From the NCBI GenBank assembly GCA_024224995.1, contig JAAENB010001135.1, forward strand, positions 1 to 30,088: a stretch of DNA of 30,088 nt, in the 5' to 3' direction. The position numbers and the translations under genes are program-made. Position 1 is the stretch's first letter. The number at the start of each line of letters is the position of its first letter. The notes beneath the pieces are model-generated. The model did no database searches and was not told the DNA's origin. It saw only the letters and a list, made by a program, of their open reading frames with translations. Shown here piece after piece: positions 15,075 to 24,100 of the stretch. This DNA is from a bacterium. Lineage in GTDB: Bacteria > Spirochaetota > UBA4802 > UBA5550.

Positions 15075-15667
15075 AATTGGGGCAAATCTCCCAGGGAAAC
15101 TTTTATGGAATGCCTGGCTGCTTCACGAAGCCTGCTCCCTTTTAGTTTCCTGTCGGCAGTTCCCAGGTAGAGAACATCGCCCGTAGCAACGGATATGACT
15201 CTCACTGAGACAGCAACTTCGGTTTGAAGAATATCCTTGCCGCCGAATCGTACCCCCGATCCCAGTATGCGCACATCGGAACTGTTCTGGTGCGACCGGA
15301 GAATACGGTAGGCAGGGAAACTAACGATTGCCAGAGCCTTTACCGATTTTAATTTGCCCAGTTCAAGCGGGTCTCCCTGGTAGAGCCCTGACATGCTTAA
15401 ACTTTGTTCCCGGATAAGCTCTTTTTTGTAGAATTGTTCAATTACCCGGTAGCCTTTTTTGGAAAGTTCAATTCCTACCAGTTCCGTGGCAATAGCACTG
15501 GCATCCGTTTCGGAAAGCCCTGGTCCCGGTTTTACCAGGATCCCAATATCTTTGAACGCGGCAAAATCAATATCCTTTTTTATGTAGGAATCCCCGGTTG
15601 AACACGTAACAAGGAAAAAAATAAGTGTGATAAAAACAGATGAAAAAAAGATTAGCCGTTGATTCAA
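15071..15667 (-). CDS. CsgG/LpoB-like lipoprotein
   Basis: This is a 198-residue envelope lipoprotein. I chose TTG 15667 because AGGAGA lies 6 bases before it and the resulting N-terminus (MNQRLIFFSSVFITLIFFLVTC) is a proper lipoprotein signal. The GTG at 15736 would add 23 residues before the hydrophobic stretch. Thr before the Cys is tolerated mainly in relaxed, spirochaete-like lipoboxes. The mature part resembles the nucleotide-hydrolase-like fold shared by CsgG, LpoB and related lipoproteins: KDIGILV, then IATELVGIELSKKGYRVIEQ, LKSVKALAIVSF, and VRVISVATGDVLYLGTADRK. Such proteins act in curli export, penicillin-binding protein activation or envelope assembly. The exact subfamily is not resolved. 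It sits between pgsA and a secreted protein. Confidence 0.6.
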   Translation of the reverse strand: MNQRLIFFSSVFITLIFFLVTCSTGDSYIKKDIDFAAFKDIGILVKPGPGLSETDASAIATELVGIELSKKGYRVIEQFYKKELIREQSLSMSGLYQGDPLELGKLKSVKALAIVSFPAYRILRSHQNSSDVRILGSGVRFGGKDILQTEVAVSVRVISVATGDVLYLGTADRKLKGSRLREAARHSIKVSLGDLPQL

Positions 15668-15745
15668 AACTCTTCTCCTGTTCAATAATAGGGAACATAG
15701 TAAGCAAAAGGAGAGGTTTGTCCAGGATTTTTTCACTAAATCTTT

Positions 15746-16336
15746 TTACTGTTCAATTTCATTCAGTTTTTTTACCACTTTTGCGGTGTAATCAATTGCG
15801 GAATAATATGCCAGGGCAATGGAAAGCCAGAGGCAGATATACCCCGGCAGGTTAGTATCCAGCTGGAATTGCCAGACCATAGAAAAAAGTTCATCGGTTA
15901 ATATAAAGAAGCCCACTCCAAACATCTGGAAAAAGGCTTTTAGTTTCCCGGCCATACTGGAAGAAAGAACAATAAGATTCTTTTCCAACGCGATATCTCT
16001 CAAAGCAACAATATACAGTTCCCTCACCAGGATAAGTAAAACAGGAGTGAGTATTATTTGTTTCTGATAGAGCAGGACCAAAAGCGGCAGAAGGATAAAT
16101 AACTTATCCGCCAGGGGGTCCAGGAGTTCTCCGGTCATTGTTACAATGTTATATTTTCTGGCAATGTACCCGTCAAAGAAATCGGTACAACCGGCGAAAA
16201 AATAAAGCCAAAACGCTATATTGCGAGTCAGGAAGGTATTCTCATAGACAAGCAATATAATCACAGGAAGCAGGACCACCCGTAAAATCGTCAAAAGGTT
16301 TGGGATGTTGAAAAATTCTTTTGTTATTCTATTCAT
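15746..16336 (-). CDS. pgsA: CDP-diacylglycerol--glycerol-3-phosphate 3-phosphatidyltransferase
   Basis: PgsA makes phosphatidylglycerol phosphate from CDP-diacylglycerol and glycerol-3-phosphate at the inner membrane, the committed step to phosphatidylglycerol and cardiolipin. At 196 residues with several membrane segments it has the family length. The CDP-alcohol phosphotransferase signature is exact: Asp55-Gly56-x2-Ala59-Arg60-x8-Gly69-x3-Asp73-x3-Asp77, preceded by Asp52. The N-terminal NIPNLLTILRVVLLP is typical of PgsA. A related CDP-alcohol transferase cannot be fully excluded, since the signature is shared. It is the first gene of a minus-strand group with the CsgG-like, secreted and BKACE genes. 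Upstream I see only a weak ribosome binding site. Confidence 0.88.
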   Translation of the reverse strand: MNRITKEFFNIPNLLTILRVVLLPVIILLVYENTFLTRNIAFWLYFFAGCTDFFDGYIARKYNIVTMTGELLDPLADKLFILLPLLVLLYQKQIILTPVLLILVRELYIVALRDIALEKNLIVLSSSMAGKLKAFFQMFGVGFFILTDELFSMVWQFQLDTNLPGYICLWLSIALAYYSAIDYTAKVVKKLNEIEQ

Positions 16337-16448
16337 TTTATCAAATTGAGATTAATAAGCTAAGGATCTAACAGCTCTCCAAACACCAAAAATGTCAATA
16401 AAAAAAATGAATATGATTGAAAATATGGGTTTTCAACACGAGAAGGGG

Positions 16449-16487
16449 ACCGGTGTAAAGGCAGGTGTTCCGTGCCCTTACACTGGT
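16449..16487. repeat. Imperfect hairpin between DUF2147 gene and pgsA
   Basis: The 15-base arms at 16449-16463 and 16473-16487 match at 13 positions, the two differences allowing wobble pairs on one strand, around a 9-base loop. It follows the DUF2147 stop by 17 bases. The T-run expected after a minus-strand terminator is absent. It may be an mRNA-stabilising hairpin or a decayed repeat. Confidence 0.4.
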
Positions 16488-16504
16488 GATAGAATTCCCG
16501 GAAA

Positions 16505-16933
16505 TTAGTTGGTCCTGGTCCAGACCTCAGACCGGCCAAAGAGAGATATTCCGACATATCCCTTTACATTAAGCTTGTTATTACCTTTCATCCACATTTT
16601 ACAACTGTATGTTTTTCCGGAATCGGGGTCATAAATTTTTCCGCCGGTCCATTCTCCATCATCACATTTAAATCTCCAGAGCAATTTTATTCCCAACACT
16701 TTTCTTTTCCGTAGTTTTTCTTCCGGATTTTTTGTATCCAGGTCATTTTCGTCTTTGAGCCAGGTGATGTTTCCGCAGTATTGGCTGCCGCATTTCTTAA
16801 TAGTTATTTTAGCGTCCTTTTTTGGCACTAACCATACACCAAGAACAGTGTCGCAATTCCCGGCAGGTAGAGATATTGCAATCATAAGACATGCTGCAAC
16901 AGCACCAATAATCATTAATACTTTTCGTGACAT
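16505..16933 (-). CDS. DUF2147 family secreted protein
   Basis: This is a 142-residue exported protein of the DUF2147 family, small periplasmic or secreted beta-rich proteins of unknown function. A signal peptide covers about residues 1-27. Family landmarks are GVWLVP, IKKCGSQYCGNITWL with its Cys pair, LLWRFKCDDGEWTGGKIYDPDSGKTY (residues about 84-109) and the closing GYVGISLFGRSEVWTR. Length is normal. AGAGGT lies 7 bases before the ATG. A good promoter sits just upstream with a palindrome at its start point, so expression is probably regulated. The gene appears monocistronic: 168 bases and a hairpin separate it from pgsA. Confidence 0.88.
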   Translation of the reverse strand: MSRKVLMIIGAVAACLMIAISLPAGNCDTVLGVWLVPKKDAKITIKKCGSQYCGNITWLKDENDLDTKNPEEKLRKRKVLGIKLLWRFKCDDGEWTGGKIYDPDSGKTYSCKMWMKGNNKLNVKGYVGISLFGRSEVWTRTN

Positions 16934-16959
16934 AGTATACCTCTGAATTTCAAAATTTA

Positions 16960-16977
16960 GGCGAGTGACTGCTCGCC
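16960..16977. promoter_or_regulatory. Candidate operator (site 3), degenerate
   Basis: GGCGAG-TGACTG-CTCGCC has perfect 6-base arms. Read as GAGTGA-CTGC-TCGCCC it matches the left half and spacing of sites 1 and 2 but only four of six bases in the right half. It begins 6 bases after the -10 of the DUF2147 promoter, over the expected transcription start, a classic repressor position. Confidence 0.4.
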
Positions 16978-16982
16978 CTAAC

Positions 16983-17011
16983 TATTAAAGACGATTGTTT
17001 GTAAATGTCAA
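16983..17011 (-). promoter_or_regulatory. Promoter of the DUF2147 gene
   Basis: Minus strand TTGACA (17011-17006), 17-base spacer, TTAATA (16988-16983). The -35 box overlaps the stop codon of the upstream kinase gene. Confidence 0.5.
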
Positions 17012-19146
17012 GGAATATATTTGGTTAACAATGAATAAAGTTCTGCGGATTTTACCGGTTTTGACAGGTATCCATCCATTCCTATCTCAAGAAATCTTTC
17101 TTTATCGCCCTTAATGGCATAGGCTGTTACCGCGATAACAGGAATAGATGCCCACTCAGGCCTGCTCTTTATTATTCTCAGTGCTTCTATTCCATCCATA
17201 ATGGGCATTTGAATGTCCATGAAAACAATATCAATACGTTCTTTTTCCAGCTTTTCCAGGGCTTCTTTGCCATTTTCCGCCAGTTGTACGGAAAACCCCT
17301 GTTTTTCCAATATTCGCATCATAAATTTCTGGTTAACTGCCTCATCTTCCGCTACAAGGATTGTTATATCGGAGCTTGCTGTTTTCAGGTTATGGGAAAC
17401 AGTATTTTTTTTATCATTTTCGACCGGGGTTTTATCTTCACTCTCTGAATCTTCCGTTATTATGGCTTTTCCCCTCTCTTTCTGCTGCTCAAGATTTATT
17501 GAAAAAGAAAAGAGGCATCCTTTACGGCTATTGGTATTGCACTCCAGGGTTAGAAAACCGCCCATCATTTGCACCAGGTCTCGTGCTATTGAAAGCCCCA
17601 GGCCTGTCCCTCTTTTTTGAGTACCCAGCTTATAGGGAAGCTGTTCCAGTTGAATAAAATCTTTAAATATAATATCCCGTTTTTCATCAGGTATGCCTAT
17701 CCCCGTATCCTCTACTGCAAAACGAACCTGGATTCCATTTGTCTCATTATCGCTTAACCATGTACTATTATTCATATCCGGTGTAATCGTTACATTGACA
17801 CTGCCTTCTTCCGTATAGTTGATCGCGTTTCCAACCAAATTGCTTAAAACCTGGCGCAGCCTCATGGGATCTCCCCGCAAGAATAGAGGTATGTCCGGGG
17901 AAAGTGTTGATTTTAAAAGCAGTCCCTTTTCTTCGGCTTTTAATTTATTGCTCTCAATTACGTTTCGAAGCAGCTCTTTTATATTAAAATCGACCTGTTC
18001 AATATCAAGTTTCCCGGCTTCAATTTGCGAAATATCAAGAATATCGCCTACGATTTTAAGTAATAATTCCGCTGAATTTTTTACCAGTTCAAGATATTCC
18101 TGCTGCTCCGAAGAACAGGGAGTTGTAAGAACAAGTTCCGTCATTCCAAGGATCCCATTCAACGGCGTCCGTATCTCATGGCTCATTTTGGCCAGGAAAA
18201 GACTTTTAGCCTGGTTAGCTGCTTCCGCCTCTTCCTTGGCCTTTTTAAGATGCTGCAGCGCTTCGTTCTTCTCATTTTCAGCTGCATGGCGAAGTTCCAT
18301 CTCCCTTTTCAGGATATAGACCTCTGCCTTTTTTCGTTCTGTTATATCATGTGCATTCATAACGAAACACATGAGCGCGTTATCGTCATCTACAATTTCC
18401 TTAAGAATTACTTCAAAAAATTTCCATGAACCGTCTTTATGTATAAAAGAAAACTCATATGGAGAATCGGCTGATGAGCTTTTTTTCTGTCTGAGTAATG
18501 CCCGGTAGAAGGTTTCCTGTTCATTTGGATGAACAATCTCAAGTAAATTTTCCCCGGTTATTTCAAGTGGTCCGTATCCCAGTACCTTTTTTATAGAATT
18601 ACTCGTATAGAGTATGGTTCCGTCATTCGCCAGAATAGCTATAATATCCGATATATTCTCAATTAATACCTGGTAATGCTTTTCCGCGTGTATCATAACT
18701 TTTTCAGTCCGGACTAATTCCCCGAGATCCCTGATCAATCCAATGGTTCCAACAAACTCTCTTCCTGTCTCTTTTTCTTCGTATAAACCGGTAGCTACGA
18801 TCTCAACTTCATAATTGAACTGGTCATTCGATTTTTCCTTCTTGGGAAGAAGTGTTGTGCGTAAATTCCTTGTTATCCTTTTATAGGTTCTTCTTTCATC
18901 AATCAGTTTTGGCTGGTGTTCCGGTCCTGTATTGTTTCCTTTTAATTGGGGCAGGACTGTTGAGCGCTGTATCGATTCCAGGCTTCCCGGTTCTATTATC
19001 ACACTAAAATGTTTGCCGATAAGTTCTTCCGGGGTGTACCCCAATTTAAATACAGCTTCATTCAGATACGTAAAATATCCACTGGTATTTATCTGGTATA
19101 CGATATCGGGTATCGATTGGATTAAATTTTTATAGAATGTTTTCAT
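17008..19146 (-). CDS. PAS-PAS hybrid sensor histidine kinase
   Basis: A 712-residue cytoplasmic hybrid kinase without membrane segments. Order: PAS domain about 1-145 ([21 protein letters not shown]), PAS domain with PAC about 150-275 ([20 protein letters not shown] ... DITERKKAE), short coiled coil, HisKA with the H-box [18 protein letters not shown] (His323), HATPase with N-box [17 protein letters not shown]1 DTGIGIP and G2 [10 protein letters not shown], then a receiver domain from about 590 ([19 protein letters not shown] with Asp644, TAYAI, LSKPV). All residues for autophosphorylation and intramolecular transfer are present. No HPt domain or separate response regulator is nearby, so the output is unknown. 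The promoter is strong and close to consensus. Confidence 0.95.
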   Translation of the reverse strand: MKTFYKNLIQSIPDIVYQINTSGYFTYLNEAVFKLGYTPEELIGKHFSVIIEPGSLESIQRSTVLPQLKGNNTGPEHQPKLIDERRTYKRITRNLRTTLLPKKEKSNDQFNYEVEIVATGLYEEKETGREFVGTIGLIRDLGELVRTEKVMIHAEKHYQVLIENISDIIAILANDGTILYTSNSIKKVLGYGPLEITGENLLEIVHPNEQETFYRALLRQKKSSSADSPYEFSFIHKDGSWKFFEVILKEIVDDDNALMCFVMNAHDITERKKAEVYILKREMELRHAAENEKNEALQHLKKAKEEAEAANQAKSLFLAKMSHEIRTPLNGILGMTELVLTTPCSSEQQEYLELVKNSAELLLKIVGDILDISQIEAGKLDIEQVDFNIKELLRNVIESNKLKAEEKGLLLKSTLSPDIPLFLRGDPMRLRQVLSNLVGNAINYTEEGSVNVTITPDMNNSTWLSDNETNGIQVRFAVEDTGIGIPDEKRDIIFKDFIQLEQLPYKLGTQKRGTGLGLSIARDLVQMMGGFLTLECNTNSRKGCLFSFSINLEQQKERGKAIITEDSESEDKTPVENDKKNTVSHNLKTASSDITILVAEDEAVNQKFMMRILEKQGFSVQLAENGKEALEKLEKERIDIVFMDIQMPIMDGIEALRIIKSRPEWASIPVIAVTAYAIKGDKERFLEIGMDGYLSKPVKSAELYSLLTKYIP

Positions 19147-19172
19147 AACAAATAGACTCTACTAAAGAACAA

Positions 19173-19201
19173 AGTATACATCGCTAAAAACAATCTGTCA
19201 A
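19173..19201 (-). promoter_or_regulatory. Strong promoter of the hybrid kinase gene
   Basis: Minus strand TTGACA (19201-19196), 17-base spacer, TATACT (19178-19173): the best sigma-70 match in the window. The start point falls near 19166, leaving a leader of about 20 bases. Confidence 0.7.
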
Positions 19202-19257
19202 TAATTTATTCCTGTAGACCCTGGAGGGAGACTAATTTCCCGGCATTGTAAAAAAAC

Positions 19258-19287
19258 CTCGAACTTCGAACCTGGAACCTCGAACCT
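19258..19287. repeat. Seven-base tandem repeat at the recD 3' end
   Basis: CTCGAAC, TTCGAAC, CTGGAAC and CTCGAAC follow one another with a partial fifth copy. The array runs directly into the recD stop codon (19286-19288). It is too short and degenerate to be a CRISPR. Copy number variation would extend beyond the coding end only. Confidence 0.5.
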
Positions 19288-21154
19288 ATTCCCCTCCCCA
19301 AAGGGTATCGCGAAGTCCTGATTTTCTTTTTATGGGAGTTTTGATAATTGTCCGCAGGAGCTCATCGGATCCCCAGATATCTACCCGTTTCCGGGCCCTG
19401 GTGATGGCTGTGTAGAGCAATTCCCTGGTAAGGACCGGGTTTTCTTTGTCCGGCAGGACTACCAGTACATTGTCGAATTCGGAGCCCTGGCTTTTATGGA
19501 CCGTCATGGCATAAACGGTTTCATGAGCCGGTAGTTTCAGGGGTAAGACTTTCCGCAGGCTTCTGTCTGCTGTGGGTATAAAAAAACGGGAATTATTCCC
19601 GGACAATGGATCGGGAAAAATAATCCCCACATCTCCGTTAAATAATTTTACGGTATAATCATTCCTGGTTACAATAATCGGCCGGCCGCGATACCAGCGG
19701 TTAACCGGGTCTATAAGCCCTTTTTCCGACAGGATCCTTTCAACGATCTCATTAATCTTTTCTACTCCATAGGGGCCTTTCCGCAGCGCGCAGAGTATGG
19801 TAAATGACGAAAATGAGTCAAAAGCCTCTTCCGGTGTTCCCGCAGTTAAATAACTCTTATATCCCGGTACTACATGTTTTGCCAGTGCCCGCGCCAGGTC
19901 TTTTACCGGCCGTACCGGGCTTACCCGGATATCATCATATTTTTCATCTTTTAATAATTCCAGTGCCCTGTCGGCATTCCCATCCCGGATTGCCCGGCTC
20001 ACTTCGCCAATGCCGCTATTGCTGCCAAAACGGTAGCTTTTATGAAATACCATGAGTGAATCCGCGATTGCCGGTTGTTTTTCCCGCTGCAAGGGAAATT
20101 CTTCCCCTTCGATCTCTTTTATTTTGGCGATAAAATCAGCTGAGTAGCCATGTGATCTGCCGGTATCACAAATATCACCCAGAACTGCTCCGGCTTCTAC
20201 TGAAGCAAGCTGGTCCTTGTCTCCCAGGAGAATAAGACGGGCATCAGGAGAGACTGCCTGGAACAGTTTCGACATTAAAGCCAGATCGGCCATTGAAGAC
20301 TCATCGACTACTACAACATTAAAGGGAAGCCTGTTTTCCGCGTTATAATAAAAATACGGTGATCCGGGCTGGGTTCCCAGGAGCCTGTGTATGGTAAATG
20401 CTTCTTCCGGAATTGCCTGTTTGATATCCTCACTGCAATCAAGCGTATGCAGAGCCTGCTTGATTGATTCCTTAAGCCGGGCCGCGGCCTTGCCTGTTGG
20501 CGCCACCAGGGCGATTGCTGATTCTTCATTTTTTGCTGCTGCCTGTTCCTGCAGCAAGATGAGGATTTTTACAATTGTTGCTGTTTTACCCGTTCCGGGA
20601 CCGCCGGATATTACGCAAAACCTTCTCACGATTGCGGCCAGTGCCGCAATCCGCTGCCAATCTATCTCTTTATTCTTTTCAGCGGTTACGGGAAAAAGCC
20701 GGTCCAGGCCCTCTTTCAGCAAAGTATAATCTATATCAGCAGGATTCCTGCCAAGCCAGGTATTAATCTTTTCAACCAGAAGCTGCTCGTATTCCCAATA
20801 GCGGTACAGGTAAAGACGCCCCTGTTTGTCCAGTACCAGGGGATGCCGTTCCTGCGATTCTCCCACTACGGAACTTTTCCGCAGCTTCTCAATCCAGTCA
20901 TGAGCCTTTGGCAGTAAAATATCTCCCCTGCTTTCTCCGTTCTTGTCGTCCAGCAAAGAATTGAGATTATTCCCTGCCATCTCACGGATATTAATACAGG
21001 TATCACCTTTCCCGGTGAAATTACTCACCAGGAGCGCGGCAAGTGTCACCTCCGGGCTCTCTTCCCCGGCAAGCACCGATATAAACCGCCCGAATTGCCT
21101 GTCCAGCTCTGTTATGGGTTTTATGTTAAAAATATCATCCCGTGTTATCACCAT
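19286..21154 (-). CDS. recD: RecBCD subunit RecD, 5'-3' helicase
   Basis: RecD is the 5'-3' motor of RecBCD, which processes double-strand breaks and degrades foreign linear DNA. At 622 residues it is close to E. coli RecD. The N-terminal domain (ITELDRQFGRFISVLAGEESPEVTLAA) resembles the E. coli RecB-binding domain. Helicase motifs: Walker A ISGGPGTGKT (Lys190), motif Ia VAPTGKAAARL, Walker B VVVDESSM, LILLGDKDQLASVEAGAVLGDI, and C-terminal AMTVHKSQGSEFDNVLVVLP with YTAITRARKRV. AGGAG lies 5 bases before the ATG. The start is 8 bases after the recB stop, so it is the last gene of recC-recB-recD. The N-terminal domain and context argue against stand-alone RecD2. Confidence 0.95.
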   Translation of the reverse strand: MVITRDDIFNIKPITELDRQFGRFISVLAGEESPEVTLAALLVSNFTGKGDTCINIREMAGNNLNSLLDDKNGESRGDILLPKAHDWIEKLRKSSVVGESQERHPLVLDKQGRLYLYRYWEYEQLLVEKINTWLGRNPADIDYTLLKEGLDRLFPVTAEKNKEIDWQRIAALAAIVRRFCVISGGPGTGKTATIVKILILLQEQAAAKNEESAIALVAPTGKAAARLKESIKQALHTLDCSEDIKQAIPEEAFTIHRLLGTQPGSPYFYYNAENRLPFNVVVVDESSMADLALMSKLFQAVSPDARLILLGDKDQLASVEAGAVLGDICDTGRSHGYSADFIAKIKEIEGEEFPLQREKQPAIADSLMVFHKSYRFGSNSGIGEVSRAIRDGNADRALELLKDEKYDDIRVSPVRPVKDLARALAKHVVPGYKSYLTAGTPEEAFDSFSSFTILCALRKGPYGVEKINEIVERILSEKGLIDPVNRWYRGRPIIVTRNDYTVKLFNGDVGIIFPDPLSGNNSRFFIPTADRSLRKVLPLKLPAHETVYAMTVHKSQGSEFDNVLVVLPDKENPVLTRELLYTAITRARKRVDIWGSDELLRTIIKTPIKRKSGLRDTLWGGE

Positions 21155-21162
21155 TCTCTCCT

Positions 21163-24100
21163 TCAGGCGGAAACCGCTTTTTTGTTCCGCAATGTCTCGC
21201 GCCTCTTCTGCTCAGCTTCATTAAGCCCGGAATCACTGCTCCCTATCAAATAATCACATAACGACTCAACCAGCTCATATGCGGGAATATCTCTATATAT
21301 TCCATACGCGGAGCCCTGTTCGGGGTTCACTCCCCGGACAAAGATATAAAAAATCCCGCCAAAATTTTTCTCATACGTATATCCCGGCAGCCGTACCGCA
21401 AGATGCTTATGCAGGGCTATTGTATATAAATGGTATTGCAGTATATAAAAATGGCTTTCCATAGCATGCCGGAGGGGGTCCCCGGTATACGTGCTTATAT
21501 CCGGTCCCAGGTAATTGGATTTCCAGTCGATGATATAATATTTTTCCCCTTTCCGAAAAACAAGATCCATAAATCCCTTCATGTACCCCCGGACCGGGTT
21601 AAAATCCAGTTTGCCCAGGTAATAGGAAAAATCCCGGATCTCGTTTTTAATGCCATGATCCGCAAAAACCCGGGCAAGTCCTGCCGGCTCTACCGGCTGT
21701 AAGGGGAAGTAAAATTCCAGTTCATTAAGCCGGTCCTTATTCGGGATCTGCCGCAGGGTAAGCGTGTCCGATTCCTGCAAGGGAGTTGTTAATACCGATT
21801 CCACCATCGCGGAAAGAACATCCTGCCATGCCGTATCAAAACCGTAATTCTCAAGCTTTTCCGCTACCAGCGCTCCAAGCGCCTCTTTGTCGTCACTGCA
21901 AAAATCAATATTTTCAAAAATGTCATGAATACAATGCCCCGGCTTTGCCCCCCGGGGAAAAGCAAAAATACTGTCCTCTTCGGGTTCGTCCAGTACCGGC
22001 ACTTCTCCCTGTTCTTCCCGGTCATAGTCGGGCTGTTCAGTACTATGCGCTCCTCCTGAGACAAGTGAAGAATAACTCGACACCACCCAGCTCCGGTCTA
22101 TTGAACCGGCAAAATGTCTATAATCAAGATCCCGGGAATCATATTCATATGGTTTATACGGTACTCCCTCACCTTCCGTAAGTATCGTAAGGCTCATGGC
22201 CTGTTCCGAAGAATCAACCAGGGCCTGGACTTCCTCTTTCATTTCAACATACGTCAATCCCTTAACCCGTTTTCCCAGGTCTTCCACAGGATCGGCCGGA
22301 TCAAGCTCTGCGTGTTGATGCAGTATATAGGCAAGAGCGGATGAACCGGTTTCATTGATCTTGCCCCAGGCAAGGTAACACCGGTGCTTTGCCCTGGTCA
22401 GGGCAACATAGAGCAGGCGCATATTTTCGGCAAGCTCTTCCCGGCCGGCACTCTTCTTATTCGCCTCAGTCATTGACAGGTCCAGGGTAAGATGATTCTC
22501 CCGTTCGGGATTATGGAATTTGATCCCTCCCCTGTTCCGCTTTTGAGGGTTCCCCCATAAAAAAGGACAAAAAACAACGGGGTATTCCAGCCCCTTGCTT
22601 TTATGTATGGTTACCAGTTTCACCGCGTTCTCATCGGTCTCAAGGCGAAGCTCATGTTCATCGGCCTTCTCTCCGTCACTGATCTTTCCGGCAAACCATT
22701 TGAGCAAACTTTCAACACGGAGCTTGTTTTCAAGCTCTGCCTGGTTGAGCACCTCCGAGCAATGAAGCAGGTTGGTCATGCGCCGTTCTCCATCATGAAA
22801 TGACAGCAGGCGCAGACGTATGCCCTCTTTTTCCATTAGAGATCTGAACATTCGCATAAATCCATAATCAAGCCACAGGGTATGATAGCCATAAAAATTA
22901 TTTAATATCCCTTCCCAGCGAAGTTCATCTTCTGTCACTGCCAGCAGTTCATGCCCTGAAAGTCCAAAAATATCGGTAGTGAGAGCTGTTTTTAATTTTG
23001 TGTCGTCTCCCGGTTCCGCAATGGCCGCTAAAACGCGCTCAAGCTCCTTTGCTTCATGTGACGCGAACAGGCTTTCCGCTCCTCCATACAGCACTCCGGG
23101 TATGGAAAGCTTTTTCAATTCCCGCTGAATAATCCTGGCCTGCCTGTTGGCTCTCACCAGTACGGCAATGTCTCCCGGTTCCAGGTCCCGCTCTCCAATT
23201 GTTCCCTTTCCCGGACCGGTACGGCTAATAAGGCGAGATATTTCAGCGGCTACAGCCTCTGCCACCAGGGCCTCAGCCCGTCCCTTGGCAACAAAACCTT
23301 TTGATTCTCCATACTGTTCGTCAATAAACCAGAAATTGAGCGGCGGTTCCTCTTTTCCGCCAATGAGCAGTCCTTCCCCTTCTTTCGCGGGAGGTGCCTC
23401 TACCGGGTGAAACCCGATCTCATTAAACAGAAACGGATTTTTCGCCCTGGAGAAAATCCGGTTTACTCCATCAATAAGAACCGGGTGAGAGCGCCAGTTT
23501 ATACCCAGGGTATAGCGGTTCTCTACACTTGCCGATGCCCGCATATACGCGAAAATGTCTGCGCCCCGGAACCCGAATATTGCCTGTTTGGGATCTCCAA
23601 TGAGGAACAGGATAGAATCGCTATGAGCGAATATCGTATTAAAGATATCATACTGAACCGGGTCCGTATCCTGGAATTCATCAATGAGTGCTGCTTTAAA
23701 CCGCTTGCGTACTGCAGCTGCCATGTCGGTCTCTGCTCCTCCCTGAAGCGCCTGGTGCATGTTCTCCAGAAGATCATCAAAGGAACGAACATTCAGCTTC
23801 TCCTTTCTTGTTCCAAGCTCCTGTTCCGCGTACTCAAAAAGTTCTGCCTTTAGGGCAATAAAATATTCTTCCAGCAAAGCTTCACTTGTTTCCTGCTTTT
23901 TGGAAAGAGATTCCGCATAATCAAAAAACCGGTGCGAAGGTGTCTCAAACCCTTTTTTTGTCGATTTTTCCAGGTGAGTACTCGAAAAATACCGCAATTG
24001 CTTAAATTCACTTAAAGGAAGCTCGGATTGCAAATAATTATTCATGTTCTCAATCCACTGAGGAACGCGATCTTTCCGATAATATGTTCCGCTTAAACCC

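Noticed and set aside
16449..16487. Rho-independent terminator of the DUF2147 gene
   Set aside because: The stem is reasonable, but there is no T-run after it on the minus strand. It is therefore listed only as a hairpin.
17213..18319. Long plus-strand frames (135 and 166 codons) across the hybrid kinase gene
   Set aside because: Ser/Phe-rich shadows of a gene whose minus-strand product has complete kinase and receiver motifs.
19258..19287. CRISPR-like array
   Set aside because: The unit is only 7 bases with no spacers, and no cas gene is present in the window.
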